The notes under the pieces: generated by a model
Database searches by the model: none
What the model saw: the letters and a program-made list of their open reading frames with translations, nothing else
What the model was told of the DNA's origin: nothing
Source: Lepidurus packardi
Lineage: Eukaryota > Arthropoda > Branchiopoda > Notostraca > Triopsidae
Reading direction: 5' to 3'
NCBI GenBank assembly: GCA_023053545.1
Contig: JAKZAN010000001.1
Coordinates: 13,780,024-13,844,023, forward strand
DNA length: 64,000 nt
Shown: positions 24,001 to 34,475 of the stretch, in pieces
How the letters are laid out: every line of letters begins with the position of its first letter
Numbering within the stretch: the stretch's first letter is position 1
Position numbers and translations under genes: made by a program

Positions 24001-26785
24001 AAGTCCTAACAATTCCGTGGCCGGCCCACCCGGGCAACCGCCCACCGGAGGGTCCACGCCCACTGGCTTTCGCTCACAATCCCTGCCCACTGCCGGGCCG
24101 ATTACCAAGGTAAGCTTGAGCCTTGGTGTCTTTTTTTTTTATTATTATTATACATCCCACCATGAAAGTCTGCATGAGCCTTTGATTTTGAGGTAAGAAA
24201 CAAACCCCGCCATATCCTCTTGGACCTCTTCTCTCCTCACTTCTTTCGGTTACTTTTATTTGTTTAGTTTTGGGGGGATTTTCAACGCCGGAAGTAGAAT
24301 TTAGAATCTGGAATTAAAGAAGTTTAGGCAGGATGTCTAGGTGTACTTTTTTATTTTTTGTAACACGTTTGCTTCCATCGGATTGGTAATGCTTGTAGCC
24401 TGCGAAATCCTGGCTCAGTTGATGCCCATCTTCGAGCAAATTCGAAACCAGCAAGACATGCCGTACAACTATTACCCCCTTTCCGTGGGGCCTGGCACTT
24501 CCAATCATATTTGTGGGGTAAAAAAATAATGGAATGCTGTGATAGTGAAGAAACGAGTCATTTTCTTTTTCCGTGTTTAACTGGAACTTATTTTAACAGA
24601 ACTTAGCATGTCCAATGGATTTCACTGAAAATAACGTAACTAATATAAGCATCGTCCTTCCTTTGACCACTTACTCAGACCCATCGGCTCATAGTTTCTA
24701 TGCCCAGACGCAAGCCTTGTTAGCCGAGGTAACATGGAATGCTCAACAAACTCTGTGAATTGTGCGTTTTTTTGGGCATGTTTTTGGAATGGTTGTCTTT
24801 GGATGCGTTTTTTTTGCAACTGTTGACATGCTTTGAGTAATGGTTCGCTTTTGGGCTCAGGTGCGAGAGCGAAGTCTTCGCAGTCTGCCGATGGGCAGCA
24901 AGAGCCGTGGTGCCTCGTTTTCGGCCGGAACGCCAGACAGTTCGACTTCGGAAGGGGATAGCTCCTTCCGTTTGCACCAGACTCGGAAAGCTTCTGCTCC
25001 GGCACGCACTATGACCAATACAAGTACGTCACGTCATAGCTAACGTAGTAAGCGAAGTACTAATCGCGCTTCGAAACGGTTAATAGGTGGCAGCCAATCA
25101 GGTTCCAGACCACCTAGCCGCTCGGATTCAAAAGGCTCTCGCCCACCAAGTCGACACGGCTCTAGCGTTTCTCTAGACAGTACCGGTAAACTGACAGAAT
25201 TGAGCGTAGCAAGAGCTGTGTTTAATCAAATTTTTTTCGCCCTACAGACGATAGTTGTGCTCGTACTCCTTCAGGATTGAAGCGAACGCCCAGTTTCCAA
25301 CGCGGAACTGCCAGTTCCAACCAAAGCTCCACCCCCAACCGCACACCGTCTCACGTCCACCGACCAACACACGTGGCTTTTGGCTCCTCCACTCTCCCGC
25401 GGAAAACGTCGACGCCCGTGAGCTCCGTGAATGGCGCCAGTCATAAGCAACACGGTGACACGCCTTCAGGCATCAACGGCGCACAAAGGTACGTCAGAAA
25501 GCCGTCGGTTCTAACCTTGTATGTCAGCTCTAGAAGGAGGTTAACCTGTTTTGAAACAGGAAATGAGAGCTAACCTTTCTTTACACGTAAAATGAACGGT
25601 AAGCGGTTGATTCCTTGACCGCTTCGGGGTTTATATAGCATGTGAGAGAAACTAAATAGGTGTAAAGGGTGTTAAAAATAGGCGGATTATTGACCAACAT
25701 TTAACCTACAGGTCGCGGATTTTACGGACAACATCCGCCTCCAGTATCCCGTCATTAACAGGCCAACTTAGGTATTAACTTTTGATAAATAACTCGCTTT
25801 TTGATTAATAACTCGGTAAATGAGAAAAAACAAACCAAAAAAACGGTGCTTCGAGACATATAATGTGAACATTCGTTCTATTGTGGTTGGTCTTTTCTTT
25901 TTTTTATCCCTCTTTTCCGCTCCTTTTTATGCTTCCCTGTCTCGCTTCACGTCATCTGGGTACATCTGATTCGGGGTGGATAAACAGATCTCGAATTCCG
26001 GTGTACGTGGGAGGGTATTCGGAGTCTTCGCAAATTCGGTAAACTCGCTCGTTCCCAAATTTCGTAGACTTGTTTTCTTCGTTTCCCTCACTCTTGACTC
26101 TGTTTCCTTTTCGTGGTATTTGGAGTCTTGAGTATTTCACGTGTAGCTACTCGTCAAGGATGAATTTTCGCGACTAATGATTCATTTCGTATTTGCTCCT
26201 GTGTTACGCCCACAGGACGCGTACAGGCTCCACTACCAGTTTGGCCAAACCTCAACCGCTGGGAAGTACCAGCAGGTTGGTGTGATTCCTTTAACATTGC
26301 ATCCTCATTGCATGGTCCAAGTTATCTAAAAGTGTTGTCAGTCGTGACGTTAACGGTGTCGGGTGTTGTTTGCGCATGTGGGAAATTATTCAGAAACAAT
26401 TTTCAACACGGGACTAATTCCAAGGTTTATTTCTCCGGGTATTTTTAACAGATCTCGAACGCCTTCAACCTCTAACATTCCAGTCATGTCCTCCTCACCC
26501 AGGTATTTCTAACGAGAGTATTTTAGAGTATAATTTTCTTTTTTTTGTGAAAAGTAGCGTAAAACTCAATCTTAACTGGTAACTTGTAGGACGCCTTTGT
26601 CTTCAAGTTCGACAAGCAAGTTGACACGCCAGCCTTCCAACTTATCTGACGCTCCCTTGCCCTCGCTACGCAAACCTTCCACGCCGTTGACGCAGCGAAA
26701 AACTTCGGGGGTCGAAAGTACACCGACTGGACTACGGAAGCCGTCGACACCGCGAGGAGGCACAGGCGCATCGCCCAAGTACTAG
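1..26785 (+). CDS. shot: Spectraplakin (Short stop/MACF1/dystonin/VAB-10 family), 5'-partial
   Basis: A giant cytoskeletal linker that crosslinks actin, microtubules and (through plakin modules) junctions or intermediate filaments. Frame 3 is open at the left edge, so the actin-binding CH domains and plakin domain must lie upstream. In order the window shows a plakin-repeat exon, about 3,350 residues of spectrin-repeat rod, a cluster of small Ser/Arg/Pro exons, two EF-hands, a GAS2 domain and a low-complexity tail with SxIP motifs, ending at TAG 26783-26785. About 40 constitutive-looking exons join with consistent phase at every junction, and most introns are 50-150 nt. Only the spectraplakin family combines plakin repeats, spectrin rod, EF-hands and GAS2 in this order. 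Exon groups are described in the entries below. Several extra exons are predicted from phase alone. The model is hand-built; individual rod exon edges could be off by a few codons, but the family call is secure. Confidence 0.96.
3..7973 (+). other. Plakin-repeat exon of the spectraplakin (about 2,657 codons, uninterrupted)
   Basis: A single intronless block of tandem, diverged repeats of about 38 residues. The recurring pattern is a DP.TG turn, a short strand, then LTL.EAI..GLID (for example [20 protein letters not shown]), giving of the order of 65-70 copies. This is the plectin/plakin repeat found in desmoplakin, plectin and the plakin-repeat isoforms of Shot and VAB-10A. The exon ends at AGG|GTAAGG in phase 0; reading on would give about 28 more unrelated codons and a stop at 8057. 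The neighbouring rod is split into dozens of exons, so this block looks like one separable splicing module. Near 3724-3813 the array contains a markedly hydrophobic stretch followed by basic residues. Confidence 0.93.
8791..8796 (+). terminator. AATAAA poly(A) signal candidate inside the rod's first short intron
   Basis: AATAAA lies 16 nt after the stop (TAG, 8773-8775) reached if exon 8593-8739 is not spliced at its 3' end. This could support a short transcript ending just after the plakin repeats. AATAAA also occurs by chance in AT-rich introns. Confidence 0.3.
10760..11292 (+). other. Ser/Arg/Pro-rich linker inside the rod, with a symmetric 1-1 exon
   Basis: Exon 10760-10913 starts as rod sequence and turns into a Ser/Pro/Arg-rich stretch. 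Exon 11158-11292 (135 nt, 45 codons) begins and ends in phase 1 and is wholly low complexity ([18 protein letters not shown]). The introns on both sides (244 and 183 nt) are longer than the local norm of about 60 nt. A symmetric, unstructured exon between spectrin repeats is what an optional flexible hinge would look like. Its alternative use is inferred, not shown. Confidence 0.7.
21256..22159 (+). other. Cluster of five symmetric (2-2) Ser/Arg/Pro cassette exons between rod and EF-hands
   Basis: Exons 21256-21327 (72 nt), 21461-21514 (54), 21642-21701 (60), 21845-21925 (81) and 22061-22159 (99) all start and end in phase 2, so any subset can be skipped without a frameshift. They encode variations on an R-E-S/T-S/T-P theme: [45 protein letters not shown]. 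Each junction re-creates an Arg or Ser codon. The flanking introns are 127-143 nt, about twice the rod norm. The donor at 21514 (GTCAGT) competes with GTAAAG at 21504; the first is preferred because it keeps the shared frame and motif. Confidence 0.8.
22254..24109 (+). other. EF-hand pair and GAS2 (microtubule-binding) domain of the spectraplakin
   Basis: Exons 22254-22428, 22481-22598, 22667-22896, 22982-23099 and 23913-24109. The first ends in the conserved tryptophan-rich helix leading into the EF-hands. Loop 1 is [12 protein letters not shown] (Asp rather than Glu at position 12); loop 2 is [12 protein letters not shown]. The family linker KFPTSRMEM joins them. The GAS2-related domain follows ([18 protein letters not shown] ... 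[15 protein letters not shown]) and continues after an 813-nt intron with the very conserved [12 protein letters not shown] and VSQGMTPF segments. Together these bind the microtubule lattice. The GAS2 domain is split exactly after DPCR, a site where vertebrate spectraplakin genes are known to insert an alternative exon. Confidence 0.94.
23581..23655 (+). other. Candidate alternative 75-nt exon at the GAS2 DPCR junction
   Basis: Inside the 813-nt intron 23100-23912 there is a good acceptor (ending ATATACAG at 23580), 75 nt without a stop in the required frame, and a donor GTAAGC at 23656. It enters and leaves in phase 1, exactly matching the exons on each side, so inclusion adds 25 residues (including RTPEEHEYW) between DPCR and KGRTN. 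Dystonin is known to carry an optional exon of similar length at this very junction; the sequences do not look alike. Use is not proven. Confidence 0.5.
24419..24728 (+). other. Two candidate phase-0 exons between GAS2 and tail
   Basis: The stretch 24110-24860 would be an unusually long intron. It holds two segments bounded by splice-like sites and open in the needed frame: 24419-24517 (99 nt, acceptor CTCAG, donor GGG|GTAAAA) and 24600-24728 (129 nt, acceptor TTTTAACAG, donor GAG|GTAACA). Both are phase 0-0, as are the exon ends at 24109 and 24861, so either, both or neither can be included. The peptides are not Ser/Arg-rich like the tail; they contain [19 protein letters not shown] and [16 protein letters not shown] recognise neither. 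Confidence 0.55.
24861..26785 (+). other. Ser/Pro/Arg-rich C-terminal tail with SxIP motif
   Basis: Exons 24861-25023, 25087-25185, 25248-25488, 26216-26275, 26452-26502 and 26590-26785. The first opens with [10 protein letters not shown], like the start of the Shot tail. The rest is GSR/SP low complexity, rich in TPS and RKPSTP repeats, ending in [13 protein letters not shown]. Exon 26452-26502 encodes [10 protein letters not shown], whose SNIP core fits the SxIP signature that binds EB1 at growing microtubule plus ends; it sits in a basic, Ser/Pro-rich setting as EB1 ligands usually do. From 25488 on every internal junction is phase 2, so the tail exons are interchangeable. Confidence 0.85.
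25712..25771 (+). other. Candidate 60-nt tail exon carrying a second SxIP-like motif
   Basis: Within the 727-nt gap 25489-26215: acceptor TTTAACCTACAG at 25711, an open 60-nt segment, donor GTATTA at 25772. It is phase 2-2, matching both neighbours, and its composition (Arg/Ser/Thr-rich) matches the tail. It encodes [10 protein letters not shown], whose SSIP core is another SxIP-type sequence. Inclusion would give the tail two EB1-binding motifs instead of one. The exon is predicted from sequence logic only. Confidence 0.5.
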
Positions 26786-28075
26786 GCTTTTTTCAAGGAG
26801 AGGAGGTCCGTCCAGTGTTCACAAGCATTAAAAAAACGTAACATCTAAGAAGGAAATACCGAAAAAGGGGATTTTTGTGTTATTCCATTTTACATACTAG
26901 GATAAATTTACCACACTAATATGGTTTACTAACGTGATATAAAGGAAAGAGCAGAATAGGCAAAGCAGCATATCGTGATGTGCTAAGACGAAAGCTGACC
27001 CCCCACATGTTATGTTCAGCAGTTTTTAGAATTTTATTTGTTTTGGGTAAGCCATGGCGACGTTTAGGCTTTAATACCCATCTGGGCGCCTATATCTTAT
27101 AGAATTCCCACGTTTTTTATTTAACAAAAATGCAAAGTGAGCTTTGTTTGTATTCTTTTCTCTTTTTTTCCCCCGTTCTAAGCCTTCCACCCTTTGCATT
27201 GGCTTGTGTCTCTTTCAGTTGTTTGTCTGGTTCGGGGTTTAAATATGCTGTCAGTGTCGTTCTTGCCATCTTTCGACATCAGTTTAGCATAATACGGGAA
27301 AAACATTTGTGAGGAGACACAACCCATCGCTGGTATGTTTTTCAGAATAAGCTCCGTTTTTTATGATTGATTTATGAAACTTTAAATGATTTGTCCGTTT
27401 AAAAGGTAAAAAAAAACGCTAAACAAGCCTGCAAACTATCCCATAACCTCATTTTAATGTGTTGTACAGTACATAAATTAGACTTGACAGAAGAATTAAA
27501 TGTCTGAGTTGTAGAAATTTACATGACTGGCGGACTTTGAAGTTTACCTTGGCAAAAGGTGTAGGGTCAACTTATTTTTTTTGTCAGTCTATCGGTATTC
27601 TTTTAAAGACTAAAAATTATTACCACCCCTCCCAAGTCATTTAATGCGCAGCGAAAGAAAAACTTAAAAAAAGGGGAAGTGAGGTGCAATTCCATGTTAA
27701 TAACTAAAGCCTTGTCATTTTTCTTGACATGGATCTGCATAAGAGACTTGATTTAAGCAAACAAAAGCCAATTGGTCAGAGTATAACACCTGTAGTCAAG
27801 AATACATAACGTTTTTGCTTAAATTTTGTTTTACGGGTGGATTGAGACGGAGTCGATCTCCAATTAAAGGGCTAAAACTATTACTATTGTTTGAGCTGTC
27901 TAACACAATATGACACGGTTCGGGGGCTCCTATCACAGTTGTGACCAGCAACGAGGAAAGATTAGAATGCAACAACAGTAGACTTTCCAAAGAGGAGAGT
28001 GTTCTTTTTTATCTTGGCTTTAAAAACTCTAAAACACTTTACAATGTCGTACAGAGGCAGCTACGGTATGAAGCA
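26786..28075. other. Convergent intergenic region (3' UTRs of spectraplakin and Na+/H+ exchanger)
   Basis: 1.3 kb between two genes that point at each other. It is AT-rich and contains no ORF or RNA gene I can support. It must hold both 3' UTRs. Possible poly(A) signals are ATTAAA near 27494 on the + strand and AATAAA on the - strand (read as TTTATT) near 27020 and 27117; none is decisive. Confidence 0.5.
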
Positions 28076-31000
28076 CTAAACGCCCGTTTCGTCGCGACGG
28101 GCCTTCATTGGAAATGAAGCGTCATCCTCCAAATCTTCGAGCCTTTCTATATCTTCCAACTTTTCCAAATCAGTGGCACTTCGCTCAGTAATAATTCCCA
28201 ATGAAGCAAAGGCGGGCGGAAGACGTACTTCCCGACGAGATGGTACTAGTCCGGTAACGGTAGATGGAGTCACTTGACTACTTGTCGTCTCGTTTTCCGT
28301 CGAGATTTTGACCAAGGGAATTTTCCCCGTTCTTCTGGATTGAAGCATGGGCGGCTTTTCTTTCCTGCTTTCACTAAACCGTCGGGCACCGGGTAAAACT
28401 TCTTTAGGAACTTGAATGACTGTCAATTAGAAAGGTAAAATTAAACTTGAAATATTATCCGAGCAGGCTATTCTATTATTATTATTCTATTATTGACAGG
28501 CTATATTATTAAGTGGATAGTTTTTACCTGAAGCTGAATGTCGATGAAGTAAGGGTGGTTTCTTTCGCGGCACTCCCGTGGGCGAAGCGACGCTTCCTTC
28601 GAAACTAGTATTAAGAGAGTGGCATTGTAAACTTCCGCGGCGCTGATCTGGTGGACTTTGCATGGGCGTGCGTAGCATCATAGAGACGACTTGCATAACT
28701 TGAGGGTCGTTTGTATTGGACAATCTGTTGCGGAGCTGCGCTTCTAGTGCGGCTACATCGTCATCACCGATCAAGTTCTTGTTGTGCTTGAGGTAGAGCT
28801 AGAAGTGAAAGCATTTACAAGGGAAGATTACAGGACGGTCTTGGATGCTTTATTCATGTAGGTTACTTACGTTTTTATAGCCCCCGCTACTACGCAAAGC
28901 TTTGCGGAACGTCTTGACCGTTTTCTTTGGGTCCAAGTTATCATTCTGCAAAGATACAGAGCTGGCACTCGAGAGTCGTTGGCCGGGGCGAACATCCGTA
29001 GCTGCTCGACGCCGGACTTCCGTTTCGTTAACGTCGGGCAATTCCGAGTCTCGCGAAGTTGTCCGTTGATTTAACGGAGCTGATTTCTGACGCTGTAACT
29101 GAACCCGATTCTGAACAATCTCGGTTTCCTTAGCGTCGTTTTCTTCTCGCTTAACGACCGGTAAAATCATTAACGGGCTGTCGCTGCCAATCAAGGGTGT
29201 TGACTCCGCCAAGGCATTGTCGTCCGTAACAGGCTGGATGCAGGCATTGCTGGGAATTGGTGTCAAGCCTGTATACATGTTTGCGTAGTGCTCCCTAGAA
29301 CAAAACACCATGGAGACGTGGTAAGCATGATCGTACTTGAACTGGCTTACGAGATGGCTATTTTCTCAAAGAGTCGCGTAAAACTGTTGCCAGTTTCTTG
29401 TTCTCGGACCAACCAACTTCTTAAATATATTTCGTCCACGTGCTCGAACCATTCCTTCATTATAAAAGCGATAATTTTAGGCAATACACAAAACAAAATA
29501 CGATGAACTGTTAGAGGAAGTTTGTTTATCGGTAATTAAGTTACTCTTAGGTAATTGTTTCCATGGTGACCACAGACTTCCTCAATCCCGGCTGTCAAGT
29601 GATCCATTAGCTGCTCACGACGACAGGAAAGCAAAAGATCAGCTCAATGACAAACCATACTTTTCTATTTACTGTTTCATTGATTTCGGAAGCCATGTTC
29701 TTGTACGTGCGACTGGCTTTCTGAATGTCCAACAAGTCCACGAAGAGCTTGATTGTAGCACCTTGCACGAAGACAGTGAATAAGACAACGGCCAAGGTGG
29801 TGGTGACAAAGACTTGTCTCGGTTGGACGACGCTGGGTTCGAGCATTTCTACCAGCGAAAAGCTTACAGCGCCACGCAATCCTCCGTAGGCCATGATGAA
29901 CTGCTCTTGAACGTTGATCGTTTTGAGGCGGAATCGATTAGCGAGCGCCGTTAGAGAGAAAACGCCTATAGTGGTACGTGTTCTTCGCATGATAAGAGTT
30001 GTCTTGCATGCAGGTAGCTATGGAATTTTTTTCATACCTAGGAAGCGGGCAACGAAACATAATGTTAAGGTCCAGAGGGCGAAACTGGTGTGCCACTCGT
30101 GTACATCGTTAACCAGGACCATACCCAAAAAGAGGAAGATTATGGCATCGCTAGTTGAACTGAAGACAAAAATAAATATTTCTGTTAGCCAGGGCGGTGT
30201 GATTTACAATGTGACCATTTATTCCTACCTTATCATCTTAGTGAAGTACTTGACAGTCGTGTAGGATTTATGAGAAATATTGGCGAAGGCGTAATGAGCT
30301 TGAACCAGTCCACAACCAATAATACTTTCGGGAAAGAAAATGATAAGGAGAGATGCGCACACAAATGGATGTAAGACGAATAATACCTGATGATTCCTGA
30401 AAAATGAAAGAGCTCTGCAGTGATGTATGACAGGTAGGCAACCCCTAAGACTGCTAGAGGTTCGACCACTGTAAAACGAGCACAGCTTCATGAAAGTTGC
30501 CTAGAGAAAGGTGTCGTATAGAGAGAAAGGTGTTGTTTATACCTCGCACTTCGGATGTTGTCCTGGTAATGAGAGCTGTAACGATGCCGCATAGAACCCC
30601 GATGCCCAAACCGCCCAGACTTACAGTGAAAAAGGCAGCCAAGCCTAATGCGTATTGGTTGGCATCGATACTCGGCATTGTTGCAAAAGCCACCATTGTC
30701 GTGTACATCACCACGCTGACGGCATCTAAAAGCAAAGTTCCATCTTTATTGATTTCGGCATTGACCCCTATAGCTTACCATTCAACAAGGATTCTCCGAA
30801 GACTAGAAAGTACAAGTTTTTGTTCACTCCAACCTCTTGGAAAATTGCCAGTACTGCAACGGGATCCACAGCACTGATAAGAGCAGAGAAGACTAAACAA
30901 TCGGTGGCCGAATAGGTGTACTCAGTTTCGATATTGTTGCTTGTCAGCGTTACGGAGTCAATACCGCCAATTTTTACAAGACCCAACAATGTCAAGCCTA

Positions 31001-32242
31001 TAAGCGTTCTTGTTGTAATTAGCCAAGTTAATTATAGCTAGCTAAAATCATATTAATTTACTACTAAGTAAATATACCGATAAGAAAGGTGTTGAAAAGT
31101 GTGCCCTGATAAAAACAAAAAAGGGTATTTAAGTCATCGTTGCAGCGATAAATTGAAAATTGGAAAAAAAACTTACTATAACGGCGTAAAAGAGGACGGT
31201 CCCTACATTGTTGGCAAAGGCTCGATCGTAGAGCGAGTAGGCTGATTCCAAGATAATTCTGTTAGACGAAACAAGGAAACATTATCTTTAGCCGAACTCT
31301 CGGTATGATCTAGCGGTTTGTTTACGGAGGGAGAAGAATAAGGAAAAACAGCCGGGGCGTGAACGTGGGGAAGACAAACGCGTCTTCGTCTTTACTACAT
31401 CCCGGGATTCGAGTAGGTCCCCGGACTCCTTCACAAAGTCCCACACCGGCTGCACTGCGACAAAGAATGACCGCAAGATTCATTAGCCTTTAGCTTATTT
31501 TTTGTATGCACAATGGTCTTTTTTTTATCTCTAAGTAATTTGAATTAGACTTACTACAAGATCCCGCCAACCATTACCCCCAGCACAATAAGTAAACTAG
31601 ACACACACGATAAGACCAACAGTTAATAATTCACTTCTCGTATTTGGGTAATCAATAGTATGCATACCATGATTCCGGAATCCTTGACGACAAAAAATGA
31701 GCATGATGAAAGGCTATCAAGGAAAATCAAGTTACTTGATATTAAGAAGAAATATAAATATTGGTCTGGGTTGGAATCTTACCAACTTTAGCTAATCCGG
31801 CTATGATAATGAAGATAGTAAAAGTGAAGTAAATTCCTATTTCATCCCATCGCCACGAAGCTACGTGAATTCCAGAGGCATGCGAGTCATGATCATGGGA
31901 TTCGGAGGTATTGAGTTCTGATTCCGATAATTTCTTATTACTGTCGTGATCATTAGACCGCCGGATTCCTGCGGAGCGTTCGTGTCCCTGATTACTGACG
32001 GGGTGAGTAAACCGGTCATCCGGGATGCTTAAATCTGCTTTCCTTCTTTCAATATCCTGTTGATCTAAGGGGAGGAGGACGAAACTTTGGTTCCAATGGT
32101 TTCTAACCCTAGCGTCGCTTGTTTGCACTGCTTGAGACGCGGAGTTGTACGGCCAATCTTCGGAATCGCTGGGTCGATGAGCGTTTGCTGAAGCTTGGAG
32201 AAAGCAGCAAAGGAGCAGCAACGCTAAGCAGCAGCTTTTCAT
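28076..32242 (-). CDS. Na+/H+ exchanger, SLC9 plasma-membrane type (NHE1/2/3/5-like)
   Basis: Electroneutral antiporter exchanging Na+ for H+ across a membrane. Exons in transcript order: 32242-31783, 31713-31668, 31596-31555, 31454-31326, 31258-31177, 31105-31078, 30997-30779, 30725-30543, 30468-30387, 30324-30229, 30159-30038, 29965-29673, 29610-29545, 29454-29351, 29294-28871, 28798-28528, 28419-28076; about 996 residues. It starts at [11 protein letters not shown], a signal peptide, followed by a His/Ser-rich luminal stretch. Family blocks follow: [58 protein letters not shown] (the ND ion-binding pair spans an exon junction), [29 protein letters not shown] and [16 protein letters not shown]. 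Then comes a long, Ser/Thr-rich cytoplasmic tail with basic RRxS sites. The AVDPVAV and GHHG blocks place it with NHE1/2/3/5 rather than organellar NHE6-9. Three early exons are only 28-46 nt. Confidence 0.93.
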
Positions 32243-33523
32243 GATGCTTGACAAACCAAATAATCGAAAGCCACCTATAGTATAAGAAACTGATTAACCT
32301 GTGGATTTATACGTTGACTTTTGTGGTTCTGTATCTTTCGTGCGAGTTGGACAATGACCTTCATTTACAACAAAAAAGATTAAGAGTCCTTGGTGAGGTC
32401 GCATCGGCGCAGCTTTATTTATAGAAGAATAAAATACGACCCTGGTTTTTTTTGGCAAGAAACCGCTTCCACTTGACTCTTGGATTGGAGGAAAAGCTAA
32501 GAGGATTGGATCGGGATATATTCTGCCCATGACTTTGAGGGTCTTAGAGGACATGTGATTTGATAGATGCAATTATTTCCCTTTTGTCTAATAGCGTGGG
32601 TGTGCTGTCCAAAGCTTAACTCGGATTGTTATCTGCAAGATTTTTGTCTTAGAAGGAAATGACTCAAGATAAAGGCGTTGGTTAGAAGAAAGGATGTTGT
32701 GGTCTATGAAATTGAAAGACTTGGTTGCCATTTGGAAATGTGAGCCCGTAATTGTGGAATATATGGCATTGCTTGCCAGAGCCGATTGGATCGTCAATCT
32801 TTATTAGGTCATACACTGCTTTAATTCGAGTCGCCACAAGAGTTCACGACGAGGCGTGATGGTGTTGTGCGTTTAAAAAACGTTGGAAGGCAATTGGGGC
32901 GTTAGCCAAAAATCGTTTGAAATAGGGACACAACGATAATGAATAGCAAGCAAGGAAAGAAAGCGATGAAGATAGTACGACTTGAAAGGTCGAATAAAGA
33001 GATAAGGACTTAATTCTGCCTAGACTACACTTGCAAGAGTTCAATTCAATTAAGCAAAGAAAGATCAGAACCTAATTGAGCGTAATTAGCATGTTTTTGT
33101 ACGCTCGAAGAAGAGCAATAATCCTTCAATTCACTGTTTAACATACAGAAACGAAAAACGGAGCTGAACGAGAAGAACGAGAACGAGAATTTTGAAGCTG
33201 AACGAGACCTTCGAAACATCTCGACGTAAGAGCAGCGGATTAGCGTTTCGACGGCCAGATCCCCACATTTTCATCGATCACAGAGACGTAGCTGTACGTA
33301 CCATGCGTCCCCGATTCGCAAGACGATTCCCCGGTCAACTATTCTCTGAAAAATTCACTACTTGCTTTAAGTCTCAAGCTTGACCTCATGAAAAAAGATA
33401 TTCCTATAATAGTTACGAAAGCAAGTCACGTCAGAATTAATCAGGCTTAACACGTACAGGGGATATTTAGCATTGGGACATACTAGTAAGGGGAAAATAT
33501 AGGCTTACGTGTGTTTGAGAAGG
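32243..33523. other. Intergenic, no gene seen; upstream of the exchanger
   Basis: About 1.3 kb on the 5' side of the Na+/H+ exchanger, so it should include that promoter (directed leftward). It is AT-rich, with only short ORFs that lack family resemblance. A purine-rich GAACGAGAA-type repeat lies near 33158-33190. Confidence 0.5.
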
Positions 33524-33530
33524 TATAAAT
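33524..33530 (+). promoter_or_regulatory. TATA-box candidate for the small ORF at 33589
   Basis: TATAAAT sits about 59 nt ahead of an ATG with a purine at -3 and G at +4 (AAAAATGG). That leaves room for a 25-35-nt 5' UTR if transcription starts about 30 nt after the TATA. No other gene begins here. Confidence 0.35.
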
Positions 33531-33588
33531 GGAATCCTAGTCCATAGCAAGAGCGTGTGTCCTTTATACAATTGTTACAAAGAGAAAA

Positions 33589-33840
33589 ATGGTTCCCGTA
33601 GAACTGGCACAGCTGTCTTTGAAAAAGGCGTCTCGTAATGTTCGCGTGCTATTTGCGTTGGGAGACCTAGTCCTCTACACTGAAAGATCTTGGTGGCAGT
33701 GCCAAGTTATTAGAAGGACTGCGCACGCCAAAGACTTATTGGAACTGAACAAGTATGGGAGAATTCGAGCTATACGTAGCCTTGTAGCCGGAGTCCTAGA
33801 CGACGCTATAGCCAGGCGGTTTCTTAGCGCAGGCTCATGA
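33589..33840 (+). CDS. Hypothetical intronless 83-residue basic protein
   Basis: I do not recognise this ORF. It runs from ATG to TGA with no intron. It is basic and Leu/Val/Arg-rich, with one WW pair (ERSWWQCQVIRR), and shows no clear signal peptide or membrane segment. In favour: a TATA-like box and good start context directly upstream, and it is the cleanest ATG ORF between two well-defined genes. Against: no known family, 83 codons is not far from chance length, and there is no clear poly(A) signal. It could be a lineage-specific microprotein, a transposon scrap or noise. Confidence 0.3.
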   Translation: MVPVELAQLSLKKASRNVRVLFALGDLVLYTERSWWQCQVIRRTAHAKDLLELNKYGRIRAIRSLVAGVLDDAIARRFLSAGS

Positions 33841-34475
33841 CTCCTAACGTGGTCTCGCTTTTTATAGCAAAAGTGTGAGGCCGTTAGTTTATAGGGGACA
33901 ATGTATTAACATACTTCATGGCATATGCATACTTCATGAACATTAGCATATTGATTGAATGATTACAAGAGCGCCAACGGCACAAGCATTTTTGTAAGTA
34001 AACAAGAGGTGATTTCGGAACTAGTGGCACAAATAGGTTTCCTAGTTTGGGGAAAAGCTTGCCTAATCACTCTGTCAAGTCAATTAATTAGGCCTGCTTT
34101 GATTGCGTCAATTGGCACACCCGAAATTCCGCGGCAGAATTGCATCACGGTTGCCATCTATGGAGGGAAATGGTTAACGTTTGAACAACAGCAGACAAGG
34201 ATGTGCCGGGTGACAAAAGTTTGTTTTTCCTTGTGAAGCTAATTTGATTAGACGAGTTTTGTAAAGTTTCTTACCAATTCATTATCTGAGAAAGGGTAAA
34301 TAAAGAAGCGGCAGTCCTGAAAGAGGTCGAGGCAATTTTGGTTTTTGTCCACAAAGATAAAACTAGACTTGAGAGACGCCCGATCTGAACGTGTTTGTTT
34401 TTCTGTTTTCTTTGAACTTCAGGCTGTGGGTGTGGACTCATTAAACTGATTATTTTTTTGGCTGTGGATTTAGCC
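33841..34475. other. Intergenic, nothing supported; upstream of ATP9
   Basis: About 630 nt with no convincing ORF. Directly upstream of the ATP9 ATG the sequence TTTTTTTGGCTGTGGATTTAG resembles a polypyrimidine tract plus acceptor, so a 5' UTR exon may be spliced in here. Confidence 0.4.

Noticed and set aside
33192-33383. 63-codon ORF upstream of the orphan gene
   Set aside because: Begins in a purine-rich repeat, with no promoter-like sequence, family match or supporting context.
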